From NCBI RefSeq assembly GCF_002970975.1, contig NZ_KZ672983.1, positions 124,001 to 188,000 of the forward strand: a DNA stretch of 64,000 bases, in the 5' to 3' direction. The stretch's first letter is position 1. The number at the start of each line of letters is the position of its first letter. A model generated the notes under the pieces. It was not told where the DNA came from. It saw only the letters and a program-made list of their open reading frames with translations, and did not search any database. Source of the DNA: Microbacterium halophytorum (lineage in GTDB: Bacteria > Actinomycetota > Actinomycetes > Actinomycetales > Microbacteriaceae). The translations under genes were made by a program, and so were the position numbers. Below, one piece after another: positions 1 to 8,855 of the stretch.

Positions 1-26
1 AAGCCGCTCGAGGGTAGAACTGTTGT

Positions 27-368
27 ATGAGCCTCAACATCAAGAACGAGGCGACCCACGACCTCGTCCGCCGCAACCACGCGTCACGCACATTTATGCC
101 GCGCATCGGTATCGCATTGACGATCGAAATTGATCAGCTGGAGTTCACGCTCGCCGGCGCCCGTCACCGCAAGATCCCCGGATGGAGCGACGATGCGCGT
201 CACGGCGTGATGTTCGATCACGCCCCGGTGTGTGTGCTGTCATTGACGCGCATCCGGTGGTGCACCAACATGACTGCATCCCGGCGCGCGCTCGACCTCG
301 TTCCCGAAGGCGGGCCGGCGTCCCCAGTTTCGAGAGATCGACGGGTTCGCGATCGCTCACGCGGATGA
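27..368 (+). pseudogene. Decayed VapB-like antitoxin start
   Basis: The first 16 codons read MSLNIKNEATHDLVRR, which resembles the N-terminus of VapB antitoxins of the MALNIKNPE type. After that the reading frame becomes Arg-rich with no recognisable domain and no VapC partner follows in any frame. I therefore read it as the broken 5' end of a toxin-antitoxin antitoxin gene. The remainder of 1-469 shows no credible gene on either strand. The resemblance is short, so this call is tentative. Confidence 0.25.
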
Positions 369-469
369 CTCACAGGCCGTCCTTCAGCGCCCGGTCGCCG
401 GACAGCACGCAACCCCGTTCCGCATGTGCAGATTGGCGTCAGCGTGCGCGTTCTTGGCACGCTGACGCG

Positions 470-1687
470 CTAGTTCCGCCCGTCGACCTCGTTGTCACGT
501 CGACGGTCACTCCGTCCCTGCTTCTCAAGCTCATCCTTGCGCTGACGAACACTGATGATCTGCTTCTCGAGCACTTTGCGCGCCGACCACTCTGCCACGG
601 TTCCCCAGGATCCCCTGCCCGCGCGAAACACACACGGGATCGCCGCGACGAGGACCATCAGCGCTGTTGCGGCCGAAAGACCGGGAGGCTCGAACAAACC
701 TGCTGTTTGCGTGGATACCAGAATCGGCATCAACAGCGACGCCAACGCTCCCGTCACGACCATGCCGACGCGCGTGCCATTGCGAGCCCACTTGGACGTG
801 CTCGTGAGCGTGGTGCTTTTCGTCGATAGGAGTAGGCACACCATCAGCAAGACCTGGAGAAGCAGAAGCCCGAGGAACACCAGGGTGTACACGAGCAGGT
901 GTAGCCCTCGGACGTCGAATGCGAGCCATCCGACCATGGCGGCGATCACGGACGCGTAGGCGGCAAAGCCGAAGGTGCTCGCCGTCGCGAAAGCCACGGT
1001 CCGCACCTGCCCCGGGGCGCGGCCGCCATCCGTCGCCGCGTGGAGCGCCGCGTCCCGCTGTGCGATCAGCTCGAGCATCGCCGTCTCCTCGTCGTTCAGG
1101 CCCTCCCGCGCTGAAGCAAGTGCGTCCGCTTCCGATTGTGAGAAGAGCAGGAATCGCTTCCGAGCGGCAAGAACCAGTGCCCCGATCAGCACTGCCGCCG
1201 CGAACATCGTCAAGTCGGCGAACGGCACGCCCGACCGGGCCGCGGGCATCGTCACAAGCATCTCTACAAGCGTGGCGAGCGCCGCAGCAACGGCGATTGC
1301 TCCCACCAGCGCGAGCGCCACCTGCACAGCATGGTCTGCGACATCGATAATCGCGGTGCGCCGAACCTTGGCATCCTCGTCGGGATCCCGCAGCCCGAGG
1401 ATCGCAACGACGGTGACGGCGATCCCCAACAACGCAACGCTGATACCGAGGATCGCCCATCCGTTTTTCGTCGCCAGCTCGCCTACGGCAACCAGTACCG
1501 CGGGCAGCGATCCGCCAATATCCGCGCGTGACGTGCTCCCCGCCGAAATTATGGTGGCCATCGCGACGAGAACGATCACGACGCCGCCTCCGAGGATCAA
1601 CGCGAGTCGAGCGGTTGCCTCATCAAATGGCCCTGGGCGCTTCGACTTTTCCTCTGCCTCGCCCTGCAAATCGCTTTCAGTGCGCAT
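470..1687 (-). CDS. Multi-pass membrane protein of unknown function
   Basis: About 405 residues with roughly eight hydrophobic segments: near residues 30-50, 75-100, 120-150, 160-180, 235-260, 265-290, 310-330 and 340-360. The N-terminus is charged (ESDLQGEAEEKSKRPG) and the C-terminal tail is Lys/Arg-rich and probably cytoplasmic. A soluble stretch around residues 185-225 contains a Glu/Asp-rich helix. I do not recognise a family. The start is ATG 1687, preceded by AAGGAG; an in-frame ATG at 1699 lacks a ribosome site. The 5' end overlaps the stop of the DUF2075 gene (1677), so the two are almost certainly co-transcribed and it may work with the upstream ATPase. Confidence 0.75.
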   Translation of the reverse strand: MRTESDLQGEAEEKSKRPGPFDEATARLALILGGGVVIVLVAMATIISAGSTSRADIGGSLPAVLVAVGELATKNGWAILGISVALLGIAVTVVAILGLRDPDEDAKVRRTAIIDVADHAVQVALALVGAIAVAAALATLVEMLVTMPAARSGVPFADLTMFAAAVLIGALVLAARKRFLLFSQSEADALASAREGLNDEETAMLELIAQRDAALHAATDGGRAPGQVRTVAFATASTFGFAAYASVIAAMVGWLAFDVRGLHLLVYTLVFLGLLLLQVLLMVCLLLSTKSTTLTSTSKWARNGTRVGMVVTGALASLLMPILVSTQTAGLFEPPGLSAATALMVLVAAIPCVFRAGRGSWGTVAEWSARKVLEKQIISVRQRKDELEKQGRSDRRRDNEVDGRN

Positions 1688-3467
1688 ACTCTCCTTCATC
1701 GCGAGGCGACCCGTGTCTCAGTGGTGGTCCCCCCAGCACCGCCCGCAGCGCCGGGTCATGCACCCAGAAGTACGTCCCGCGCATCCCCCGCGTCATCAGC
1801 ACGACATAGATGTTCACGACCAGCTCGATGAGGTCCTCATCAGTCGTTATGATCCCGAACTTGGGGCTGCTCTGCTTCCCCTTCGTATCGAAGTACTTCG
1901 CACGGTCGACCACGATCCGCTGAGCTTCCGCGTCCCACGTCAGCTCGGGCCCGATGATCACCCCGGCGTAGTTGAGGTCGTACCCCTGCACCGTGTGAAT
2001 CGACCCGACTTCATCCGCCGACGTCGGCGAATTGATCCAGTCCTTCGCCGTGCGGTTCCAACTCATCGCGAAATCGTCGCCGATCACGATGTCGTGCTGT
2101 TCCGGGTGGTGGCGAGACACCCACTTGTACCCGTACCCGGCCAGCATGCGCGACAGACCGACCTCCGCCTCGCGGCCGGCGATCGCGTTGCGCATCTCGG
2201 TCACCGAGTCGAAGAACCGGAAGTCGTACTCGCCCATGTCCACGGGCGCCGGGCGCTTGCCCGACACCAGGTCACGCACGTACGAGACGTAGTCGGTTCC
2301 GGCCTTCACTCGCATCTGCGTCATCAGCTGGTGGTACCGGTGCTCGTTCTTCGCTTCCGCGATCAGCGCGCGCTGCGTCTCCTGCGTCACGTCCGCCGGC
2401 CGCACGGTCTGCCCGTTGTCGACGAAGAAGATCTGGTGCTTGCTCTTCCGCTTCACCCAGTCGACCTGCGTCAGCTCGTAGTCGTCCCGCCCGAACAGCG
2501 CAGTGTTCACAGCGCCGAAGCGGGTCGTCAGCGTGGGGTGGGCCTGGCTCGCCCGTCGATTCAGGCGGTGCGCCTCGTCCACGGCGAGCAGGTCGAACTC
2601 TTCTTCGTGCTTCTCTAGATCCCACGGCGTGAGAACCATCGATGCATGGAGCCCAGGCGTCCGTCTGAACACTCGCTTCACCGTCTCGCGGAGTGATTGC
2701 TGCGGGACGACGAACCCGATCTTGAGCCCGCGTGCCTTCTCCCGGTATCCGCGCATGAAGAAGTCCGAGAACACGGAGTCAGCCTCGAACGCATCGATGT
2801 CGTCGGCCGCTCCGATGTCGCACAGAAGCTTGATCAGGTAGATCGCGACGATCGTCTTACCCGTGCCCGCCGCGCCCTGCACCACCGAAGTGGTCGAATG
2901 CACGGCCACTGTGGCATGCTGTCCACCGTCATTGGCGGGCAGCTCCTCGAACAGCGCCTCCAGAATGCTCTCGACCGCGGCACGCTGCCCCGGCTCGAGC
3001 GCCTTGAATGGCGAGAGCTTGAACATGTCACTGTTCTCGATCTCGTGCCGAGTCTTCTTGAACAGCCCCTCCTCACGGAGCTGTTCGAACACGTCGTCGA
3101 ACGTCTGCTGATACGACTCGCGCTCGAAGTAATCGGCGTCGGTCACACCGTCGTTGCGATTGCGCACTTGGCGCTCGCCATCGCCGCTGAAGTACCGGAT
3201 GAGCTGAGACTCGAGATCGAGGCAGGCGGACTTGTTGAACCGCTCGTCGAGCACGATCCGGTATTGCCTCATCGTGCGGTTGCGTGACTTCGGGTCGCGG
3301 TGCTGGCGCATCCGCTTCGCCGCATTGAGCGTCTCGCCCACGTACACAGATTTGTCGTCGTTCAGCACGTAGACGACGGGCCAGTTGGCGAGCCGGCTCC
3401 CACCACCTCCGAGCGCTTCGATCGCAGTCGCCGTGAACGGACCGCCGCTGATCTCAAAGCTCGTCAT
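1677..3467 (-). CDS. GIY-YIG + DUF2075 ATPase/helicase-like protein
   Basis: A 596-residue protein. Residues about 30-95 form a GIY-YIG nuclease-type domain (VYVLN..., VYVGET, an Arg-rich helix, then a Glu in DLESQLI). This is followed by a DUF2075 P-loop module: Walker A GAAGTGKT at about 198-205, Walker B DEAH at about 297-300, and a late helicase-like motif HTVQGYDLNYAGVIIG. DUF2075 proteins belong to the superfamily 1 helicase/AAA group and occur in defence-type loci. The start is ATG 3467, preceded by GGAG; a longer reading frame upstream is Arg-rich noise. It overlaps the MazG-like gene by 14 bases and the membrane protein gene at its 3' end. A role in nucleic-acid sensing or cleavage is inferred. 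Confidence 0.85.
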   Translation of the reverse strand: MTSFEISGGPFTATAIEALGGGGSRLANWPVVYVLNDDKSVYVGETLNAAKRMRQHRDPKSRNRTMRQYRIVLDERFNKSACLDLESQLIRYFSGDGERQVRNRNDGVTDADYFERESYQQTFDDVFEQLREEGLFKKTRHEIENSDMFKLSPFKALEPGQRAAVESILEALFEELPANDGGQHATVAVHSTTSVVQGAAGTGKTIVAIYLIKLLCDIGAADDIDAFEADSVFSDFFMRGYREKARGLKIGFVVPQQSLRETVKRVFRRTPGLHASMVLTPWDLEKHEEEFDLLAVDEAHRLNRRASQAHPTLTTRFGAVNTALFGRDDYELTQVDWVKRKSKHQIFFVDNGQTVRPADVTQETQRALIAEAKNEHRYHQLMTQMRVKAGTDYVSYVRDLVSGKRPAPVDMGEYDFRFFDSVTEMRNAIAGREAEVGLSRMLAGYGYKWVSRHHPEQHDIVIGDDFAMSWNRTAKDWINSPTSADEVGSIHTVQGYDLNYAGVIIGPELTWDAEAQRIVVDRAKYFDTKGKQSSPKFGIITTDEDLIELVVNIYVVLMTRGMRGTYFWVHDPALRAVLGGPPLRHGSPRDEGEYAH

Positions 3468-3780
3468 ACTTCGCGCTCCGCCCCCGCGCCTTCTCAACCG
3501 GGTACTTCCCGCGCGTCTTGGCGAGCTTGGTGCGAATGATCTCGGTGGGGTCCGCATCGAGCCGGTCGGCGAGCAGGAAGCAGTATGTCAGAACATCCGC
3601 GAGCTCGTCGAGCACTTCGGCGCGTTCGTGGTCGGCCAGCTCGCCCCATTGGAAGTGCTCTAGCAACTCTGCCGCCTCGATCGAGATCGACTTAGCGAGG
3701 TTTCCCGGCGAGTGGAACTGCGCCCAGTCACGCTCGGCCACGAACTCCCTCAGTTCCCGCTGGACGGCTTCGATCGACAC
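3454..3780 (-). CDS. MazG-like nucleotide pyrophosphohydrolase
   Basis: 108 residues, the usual size of the all-alpha dCTP pyrophosphatase/MazG-like family that cleaves NTPs or dNTPs to NMP and pyrophosphate. The metal-binding pattern is visible as EAAELLEHFQW near residue 35 and ELADVLTYCFLLAD near residue 59, i.e. the EExxE...ExxD motif. An N-terminal WxxFHxPxNLAKSIxxE stretch is also typical. It heads a tightly overlapping leftward set with the GIY-YIG/DUF2075 gene (14-base overlap). MazG-like enzymes next to DUF2075 ATPases suggest nucleotide-pool sanitation or phage defence; this role is inferred from context. Confidence 0.88.
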   Translation of the reverse strand: MSIEAVQRELREFVAERDWAQFHSPGNLAKSISIEAAELLEHFQWGELADHERAEVLDELADVLTYCFLLADRLDADPTEIIRTKLAKTRGKYPVEKARGRSAKYDEL

Positions 3781-3837
3781 GGGGTCAGTGTAGCGGCGGG
3801 CTCGGACACCCTGTTCGAGACGGGCCCAATGGATGGT

Positions 3838-4824
3838 CTATGCCGAACGGCGTTCAAGCACGCGCCGCGCGAATGTGTTCGGATCGTCGAGCGCCAGACC
3901 CGGGTGAGCCTTGTCTGTGGACAGCACGACAAGGTCGAGAGCGTCCAACTCATCACGCGAGTCGATGTACTCGATCAGTACGCGTCCTCCGTCGGGACGA
4001 TAGGTACCATGCGTCATCGCGCTCTCCTGCTCATCTCGGGTTTCCTCGTCGCTTCGCTCCGGCGACGGCACTGCTGCATCGGCCCCGTACTTCTCACGCC
4101 ACTCGGGAAACGTGTAGTCCAACCGCTCGCCCAGTTCGATCCCTGCCTCGGCGACACATCGGGTGAGCCAAGTAGCGAGCCCGCCCTCTGTGCCAGCGGC
4201 ACCGAGCTCCGGCAACCTATCGTGCACGGCGATGAAGGTCGCAATGCGCTCGATCTGCAGCACGTCATCCTCGTCTACGGTGTCGAGCGCGACCAGATAG
4301 GCAGGAGCGCTTGCCCGCTTGACTGCGTTTGCCAGAGTTCTGCCGGGGTCGCGCTCGCGGTACTGACTGTGCTCGAGGAATGGGTACCTGGTGCGCGTCC
4401 AGTTCGGGATGAACTCTTCGATCGCACCGATGATTTCGGGAGACAGCTCACCGCTTTTGAGAGCTTGTTTCGCTCCAACGAACCACTGCGCAAGCTCGCG
4501 ATCGCGCTCGTCCATGCTCCGCGCCCAGGGGAGTCGCTCGGTCCGCTCCACGAAGTCTCGATATGCACGCGCGAACTCACGATGCTCCCGTTGCGGCGTA
4601 CGACGGCTGGGTTGAGCACGCCACGATGGACAGAGCACGTCGAGGCGCCGAGCTGCTGCTTCCGCGAGCCCATTCTCCTTTGACATCTGCCGAATACGCC
4701 ACATCCACCGGTACAGGTCCGCGGCTTCTGTGTCTGAGCTGTCACTGTTCGTCGGCTCTGCCTTGTGGCGGTCGACGTACTCCTGCCACGCAATCGCGAT
4801 CTCGACCTCATCCCGGTCAGGCAT
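3838..4824 (-). CDS. Helicase-associated (HA) repeat-like protein
   Basis: 328 residues, soluble. Three internal repeats of about 60-90 residues are visible. Each starts with an aromatic helix (IAWQEYVDRH, FARAYRDFVERT, IATFIAVHDRLPE), has a W-containing middle (LYRWMWRIRQ, LAQWFVGAKQ, LATWLTRCV) and closes with Pro-x-Trp (PSW, PNW, PEW). This layout resembles the helicase-associated domains found in tandem on DNA helicases, but no helicase motif is present here. The C-terminal 80 residues are acidic and differ from the repeats. It lies 57 bases upstream of the MazG-like gene in the same direction. DNA binding is a guess from the repeat type. Confidence 0.7.
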   Translation of the reverse strand: MPDRDEVEIAIAWQEYVDRHKAEPTNSDSSDTEAADLYRWMWRIRQMSKENGLAEAAARRLDVLCPSWRAQPSRRTPQREHREFARAYRDFVERTERLPWARSMDERDRELAQWFVGAKQALKSGELSPEIIGAIEEFIPNWTRTRYPFLEHSQYRERDPGRTLANAVKRASAPAYLVALDTVDEDDVLQIERIATFIAVHDRLPELGAAGTEGGLATWLTRCVAEAGIELGERLDYTFPEWREKYGADAAVPSPERSDEETRDEQESAMTHGTYRPDGGRVLIEYIDSRDELDALDLVVLSTDKAHPGLALDDPNTFARRVLERRSA

Positions 4825-4865
4825 CAGGTTCCCTGACTCGCCGTTTGCTCAACCTGCGCCACTGC

Positions 4866-5111
4866 TCAGTTGGCCCGGACAAGCAGCGAACGCGCCGTGC
4901 GCAGGTGTTCAGCGAATGCGGCCGTCACTCGTTGCCCACCGAAGCAACGAACGGCTTCGCGGTCCACCTCGTCATCATCAAGGTTCGGCTTGTCAAGCCG
5001 AATCGACCGGATCGCGTTGGCTACCTCGTGCGGACTCACGTCCGTGATGCGCCGCTTGACGGAGTCGCTGTTCGGCCGCGCGTCGGCCAGTGTACTTATA
5101 CCCGGTGACAT
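4866..5111 (-). CDS. Small hypothetical protein or 3' gene remnant
   Basis: The frame encodes up to 81 residues; the part from about residue 24 (VSPHEVANAIRSIRLDKPNL...) has normal coding composition, a conserved-looking acidic helix and a clean stop 41 bases before the HA-repeat-like gene. ATG 5111 has no ribosome site and lies in the promoter region of the divergent XRE gene; GTG 5039 is an alternative. It could therefore be the tail of a larger gene whose 5' part was lost when the XRE gene arrived. I do not recognise a family. Confidence 0.4.
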   Translation of the reverse strand: MSPGISTLADARPNSDSVKRRITDVSPHEVANAIRSIRLDKPNLDDDEVDREAVRCFGGQRVTAAFAEHLRTARSLLVRAN

Positions 5112-5152
5112 GCGCTCTGGCGCAGGCCACCGGTGCCGACGACGCTTGTCTG

Positions 5153-5437
5153 ATGCCTCGCGTTCCGTCCCCTGCCGCCGCGCATATCGGCGCGCGTATC
5201 GCGGAACTGCGCCGGCGTCGTTCGATGACCCAGGATCAGCTCGCGGTCGCCAGCGAGATCGACTCGTCGAACATCCGCAGCTATGAGAACGGGCGGGCGA
5301 TGATGAACGTGTCCTCCCTCGTGCGTATCGCCGAGGCGCTGGAAACGACCGCCGGCGATCTGCTCGACGGCGTCACTTCAGGGATGTTCGCGACGGATCG
5401 GCCGGATGCGCGAAGGTCGCGGACCGCGCGGCGATAG
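5153..5437 (+). CDS. XRE-family helix-turn-helix regulator
   Basis: 94 residues. A classic Cro/CI-type helix-turn-helix spans about residues 12-65: IGARIAELRRRRSMTQDQLA followed by VASEIDSSNIRSYENG and a third helix VSSLVRIAEALETTAGDLL. The short basic tail carries no effector domain. It is transcribed away from the MazG/DUF2075 set, the usual layout for a repressor controlling the neighbouring accessory operon. ATG 5153 is chosen because the family domain begins just after it; there is no strong ribosome site. Confidence 0.85.
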   Translation: MPRVPSPAAAHIGARIAELRRRRSMTQDQLAVASEIDSSNIRSYENGRAMMNVSSLVRIAEALETTAGDLLDGVTSGMFATDRPDARRSRTARR

Positions 5438-5664
5438 CCCGGCACGACCCTTCCGACGACGGGACGGGCCGCGCGCGCCAACGAAGTTCAGGCTGAACGA
5501 TGGCTCAATGTGACGCGGACCCCGGCAGCGTGGGCTGGGTCGAACCGGATCACCTTTCGACGGCGCCTCACATACCTCGTCGACGTTCGCTACGCTCCAT
5601 GCTCATCCGCGCCTCGAGCAGGAGTTCCACGCCCCGGGAGAGATGAGCCGACGAACCCTCCACA

Positions 5665-6576
5665 TCACTTCACGCTGCCCTGTGTGAGGCCTCCGATGAG
5701 CCACCGTTGGGCAAAGAGTGCAAGCAAGTAGACGGGAACGATGCCGGTGAGGCACGCGGCCGCCATCTGGCCGAACATCACCTCGCGACCGCCTTGCATG
5801 AGTGCGATGCCGACAGGAAGTGTCTGCGCGCTGCCGCTCTGCGTGAGCAGCAGCGGAACAAGGAAGTCGTTGTAGACCAGAATGAAGACGATGATGCCGA
5901 CGGCGGCGAGCCCCGGAGCGATCAGGGGAATCAACACGAACACCAGCGTGCGAACAGGCCCGCAACCGTCGAGCTGTGCTGCCTCGTCGATCTCCACCGG
6001 GATGCTCCGGAAGAACCCGTCGAGAAGCCAGACGGCCACGGGCGTCAGCATCAATCCTTCGATGAGCCCGAGCCCCATCGGAGAGTTCATCAAACCAACA
6101 GTGCGCACGAGCAGGAAGAGCGGCACGATCGCAACGACAGGCGGAGCGATGTACGCCGACACGATGAGCAGCAGTGTTTGACTGCTCCCCACGCCGAGGC
6201 GTGCAATCGCATAGTTCGCTGGAATGGCAATGACGAGCGCCACCACGACTGCGACGGTTGCGACTAGCAGTGAGTTGCCGAGGTAAGTGAAGATCGGCCA
6301 ATTGGCCATCGCCGAGACCCAGTTCTCCACCGCGAAGCGCGCGGGAAGGATTCTCGTCGACAGGATGTCGTCGGGTGATTTGAACGACGTCGCCAGCAGA
6401 TACAGGATCGGCGTGACGGCCATGGCGACTGCGACGGCGATCACAATCCACTTGACGGTACGGACCGAGCGTGAGGCGCCGCCCGCCCGTCTCACACTCG
6501 GACGGCGCCCATGTGGAAGCACGACCGAGCGAGTGTCGTCAGCCTCGGGGCGAACTGAACTCGGGGCGATTGTCAC
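5665..6576 (-). CDS. Carbohydrate ABC permease, MalG type
   Basis: 303 residues with six membrane segments after a charged N-terminus. The EAA loop (EIDEAAQLDGCGPVRTLVFVLIPLIAPG, split here for length as EIDEAAQLDG and LIPLIAPG) sits near residue 200 and docks an ATPase. It is the last gene of the long leftward operon and overlaps the MalF-type gene by four bases (GTG start in GTGA). Together with that permease and the binding protein at 7510-8808 it forms a second importer of this operon. No dedicated ATPase lies beside it, so a shared MsiK-type ATPase elsewhere is likely. The substrate is unknown. Confidence 0.9.
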   Translation of the reverse strand: MTIAPSSVRPEADDTRSVVLPHGRRPSVRRAGGASRSVRTVKWIVIAVAVAMAVTPILYLLATSFKSPDDILSTRILPARFAVENWVSAMANWPIFTYLGNSLLVATVAVVVALVIAIPANYAIARLGVGSSQTLLLIVSAYIAPPVVAIVPLFLLVRTVGLMNSPMGLGLIEGLMLTPVAVWLLDGFFRSIPVEIDEAAQLDGCGPVRTLVFVLIPLIAPGLAAVGIIVFILVYNDFLVPLLLTQSGSAQTLPVGIALMQGGREVMFGQMAAACLTGIVPVYLLALFAQRWLIGGLTQGSVK

Positions 6577-7487
6577 GATGCGCCTTTCTGAGCATGTCGG
6601 CGTGCGGCGTTGAGCGGCACGATCACGATGGTGACGAGAACCAGGAAAACAACGGTCTGTGCCGCCGCCGTGCCAATATCGAAGGCCTGGAACGCCGTCC
6701 GGTAGATCTCATAGCTCGACACCGTGGTGTCGAATCCCGGGCCGCCGTTGGTCATGACGAACACCAGGTCGAAGACCTTGAAAGAGACCACGACCTTCAA
6801 CAGAAGCGTCGTGAGCAGCGCGGGCAGGACAAGCGGGAGCGTGATGCGCCGGAAAACCTGCAGCACGCCCGCGCCGTCGACCTGCGCCGCTTCGTATACC
6901 TCCGACGGCAAGGTCTGAAGTGCCGCAAAGACCAACAGCGCGCAGAACGGTGCCCACTGCCAGGCATCAACAACGATCAAGGAGATCATCGCGGACGGAC
7001 TCGATCCGAGGAACAGCACCGGTTCGGCATCCGGCGCCACTGTCTGAATGACGTTGTTGACCAGACCGCCAGTGGGCGCCAAGATCAGTCGCCAGATCAC
7101 GCCAGCCATCACGGGCGGAGTCATCAGAGGAAGCAGTAGTAATACCCGGATCACCCGCCCAGATCGCACGGCGGCGTCGAGGCACAGAGCCACGATGAAC
7201 CCGGCGATGAGTGCCAGCAATGCTGAGGCGAATGCGAACGCCGCGGATCGCGCGAGAGACGGCACCGTGACGCCGTCAGCGAGAATCGCCGCGTAGTTCG
7301 CACCGCCGACCCACTCCGTGAACTGCTGGCCAAGATTCGATTCTGAGAACGATGCCGCCACGCTGAACACCAGCGGATACACCGCGACGATGCACACTGC
7401 AGCGACGGCTGGGACGAGCATCGCCCGCCCCGCCCAGGCCGTCCGGTTCGTGCGACGCCGGACGGCCTGTCGGGTGCCCACAGTCAT
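6573..7487 (-). CDS. Carbohydrate ABC permease, MalF type
   Basis: 304 residues, six membrane segments and an EAA loop (EVYEAAQVDGAGVLQVFRRI) near residue 205. The N-terminus is Arg-rich and cytoplasmic, as in UgpA/MalF-like permeases. ATG 7487 is preceded by AGGAGG at a spacing of four. The stop overlaps the MalG-type start. It pairs with the lipoprotein gene 22 bases upstream to import a sugar or similar solute. Confidence 0.9.
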   Translation of the reverse strand: MTVGTRQAVRRRTNRTAWAGRAMLVPAVAAVCIVAVYPLVFSVAASFSESNLGQQFTEWVGGANYAAILADGVTVPSLARSAAFAFASALLALIAGFIVALCLDAAVRSGRVIRVLLLLPLMTPPVMAGVIWRLILAPTGGLVNNVIQTVAPDAEPVLFLGSSPSAMISLIVVDAWQWAPFCALLVFAALQTLPSEVYEAAQVDGAGVLQVFRRITLPLVLPALLTTLLLKVVVSFKVFDLVFVMTNGGPGFDTTVSSYEIYRTAFQAFDIGTAAAQTVVFLVLVTIVIVPLNAARRHAQKGAS

Positions 7488-7509
7488 GAATCCTCCTGGA
7501 GTAGATGCG

Positions 7510-8808
7510 TCATTCCGCGAGAGGCTGCCAGGCGTCCCATGTCGCGGTGACGGCTTCCTCAGCAGTCGCCTTGCCCTGCAACATCAAGGCGAGGTTGTCT
7601 CCGAGCAGTTGGATCATTTCAGGTGCGGCGGGGCTGGTCGGCCATGACTGAGCGTTCGGCAGCACCTCCTTGTTCACCTCGGCCACCTCGGGAACGAGCT
7701 CCGCGTAATCCTTGCTCTCGAGCGTCGAAGAACGCGTCGGGTCGATCCCCGAGCCCGTCGTGGTGATCAGCATCTCGTTCGTCTCCGACGACGACGCAAA
7801 GGCCACGAATTCCTTCGCGAGCTCCTCATCGGCCGCGTTCGGGCTGATCCCCATCGCCCATCCGGCGTTGAGGGCGCCCGAGACCGACCCTTCTGGCCCC
7901 ACCGGAAGCGGCGCGACGCCCCAGCCGTCAACAATCTGCGACTGCTCCGGATCCTGCGCGAACACTCCCAGATCAGTCCAGAACTCGATCATGCCGACCT
8001 TCCCCGAAAGAAACTGCGGAAGCGCCTGCTCGAACCCGATCTCGAGCGGGCTGGGGAGTGCATATTCAGACACATCGAGCATGGCCTGAGCCGCGTCGAC
8101 CGCGACATCACTGTCCAACTGCGGCATCGCCGGGTCGATCGGATCGCTGGACATCGTCGCCATCCGATTGAAGAACGATGACCCGATATTGAAGGCGCTC
8201 TTCGATCCGAGGAGCGCTGTGCCGTACACGCCATCACCACTTTCGTTCTCTGTGATGGTGCGTGCGACGTCGGCATATTCGTCCCACGTGGTGGGGACCT
8301 CGACGCCGTTGCGCTCGAAGATCTCCTTGTTGTAGAAGAGCACGTGCGTGTCGCCGTCGATCGGGAGTCCATAGGTCTTGCCGTCGTACTGGGTGTACGG
8401 CTGGTACACCGCGTCGATGAAGTCGGGCTGATCGATGTCGCCATCGCCCTCAACCCAGTCCGTGATGTCGGCGAGCGCGCCGGCCTCGGCGAGCGCACCA
8501 ACGGTCGGATACCAGTACTGGATCACGTCGTACGCGCTCGTGCCGGACTGCGCGTCGAGGGTCACCTTCGACTGGATCTGGTCGTACGGCACAACCTCGA
8601 CCTCGACCTCGACGTCGTGCGTCTCTTCGAACTTCTGCTCGAGGATCTTGCCCGCGCCTTCTTGCGGCGCGGCGATGAGCACGCTGAGCGTACCGCCACC
8701 GTCGTTTGCCGACGGCGATCCGCCGCATCCCGCGATGAACACGACACCAGCTGTGATCGCCGACGCCGCGAACAGCTTCTTCGACAACTTGCCCCGTTGC
8801 ACAGTCAT
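7510..8808 (-). CDS. Extracellular solute-binding lipoprotein (family 1)
   Basis: 432 residues. The start is set at ATG 8808, where the basic region (RGKLSKK) leads directly into a hydrophobic segment and lipobox IAGC; a longer frame to 8859 adds a non-signal extension. After Cys come a Ser/Gly linker and a type I binding-protein fold with LSVLIAAPQEG, PYDQIQSKVTLDAQSG and the conserved GLPIDGDTHVLFYNKE and PTTWDEYADVARTI regions of sugar-binding proteins. It delivers substrate to the MalFG-type permeases downstream. It is a second binding protein in an operon that already contains a ribose-type one. Confidence 0.9.
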   Translation of the reverse strand: MTVQRGKLSKKLFAASAITAGVVFIAGCGGSPSANDGGGTLSVLIAAPQEGAGKILEQKFEETHDVEVEVEVVPYDQIQSKVTLDAQSGTSAYDVIQYWYPTVGALAEAGALADITDWVEGDGDIDQPDFIDAVYQPYTQYDGKTYGLPIDGDTHVLFYNKEIFERNGVEVPTTWDEYADVARTITENESGDGVYGTALLGSKSAFNIGSSFFNRMATMSSDPIDPAMPQLDSDVAVDAAQAMLDVSEYALPSPLEIGFEQALPQFLSGKVGMIEFWTDLGVFAQDPEQSQIVDGWGVAPLPVGPEGSVSGALNAGWAMGISPNAADEELAKEFVAFASSSETNEMLITTTGSGIDPTRSSTLESKDYAELVPEVAEVNKEVLPNAQSWPTSPAAPEMIQLLGDNLALMLQGKATAEEAVTATWDAWQPLAE

Positions 8809-8855
8809 CTTCCGCCCCTTCTCTGTTGCTGATGAGCGTCGCCCTTGTGGCGCGC

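Noticed and set aside
975..2618. Long plus-strand frame of 547 residues over the membrane protein and DUF2075 genes
   Set aside because: Ser/Ala/Arg/His-rich composition and exact antisense overlap with two clear genes; a GC-bias shadow.
5056..5101. Promoter TTGACG ... TTATAC upstream of the XRE gene
   Set aside because: The spacing between the boxes is about 34 bases, too long for a sigma-70-type promoter; a better -35 is not visible.
5510..5731. Small plus-strand gene between the XRE and permease genes
   Set aside because: No ribosome site, atypical residues, and it overlaps the permease 3' end; the gap 5438-5664 appears non-coding.
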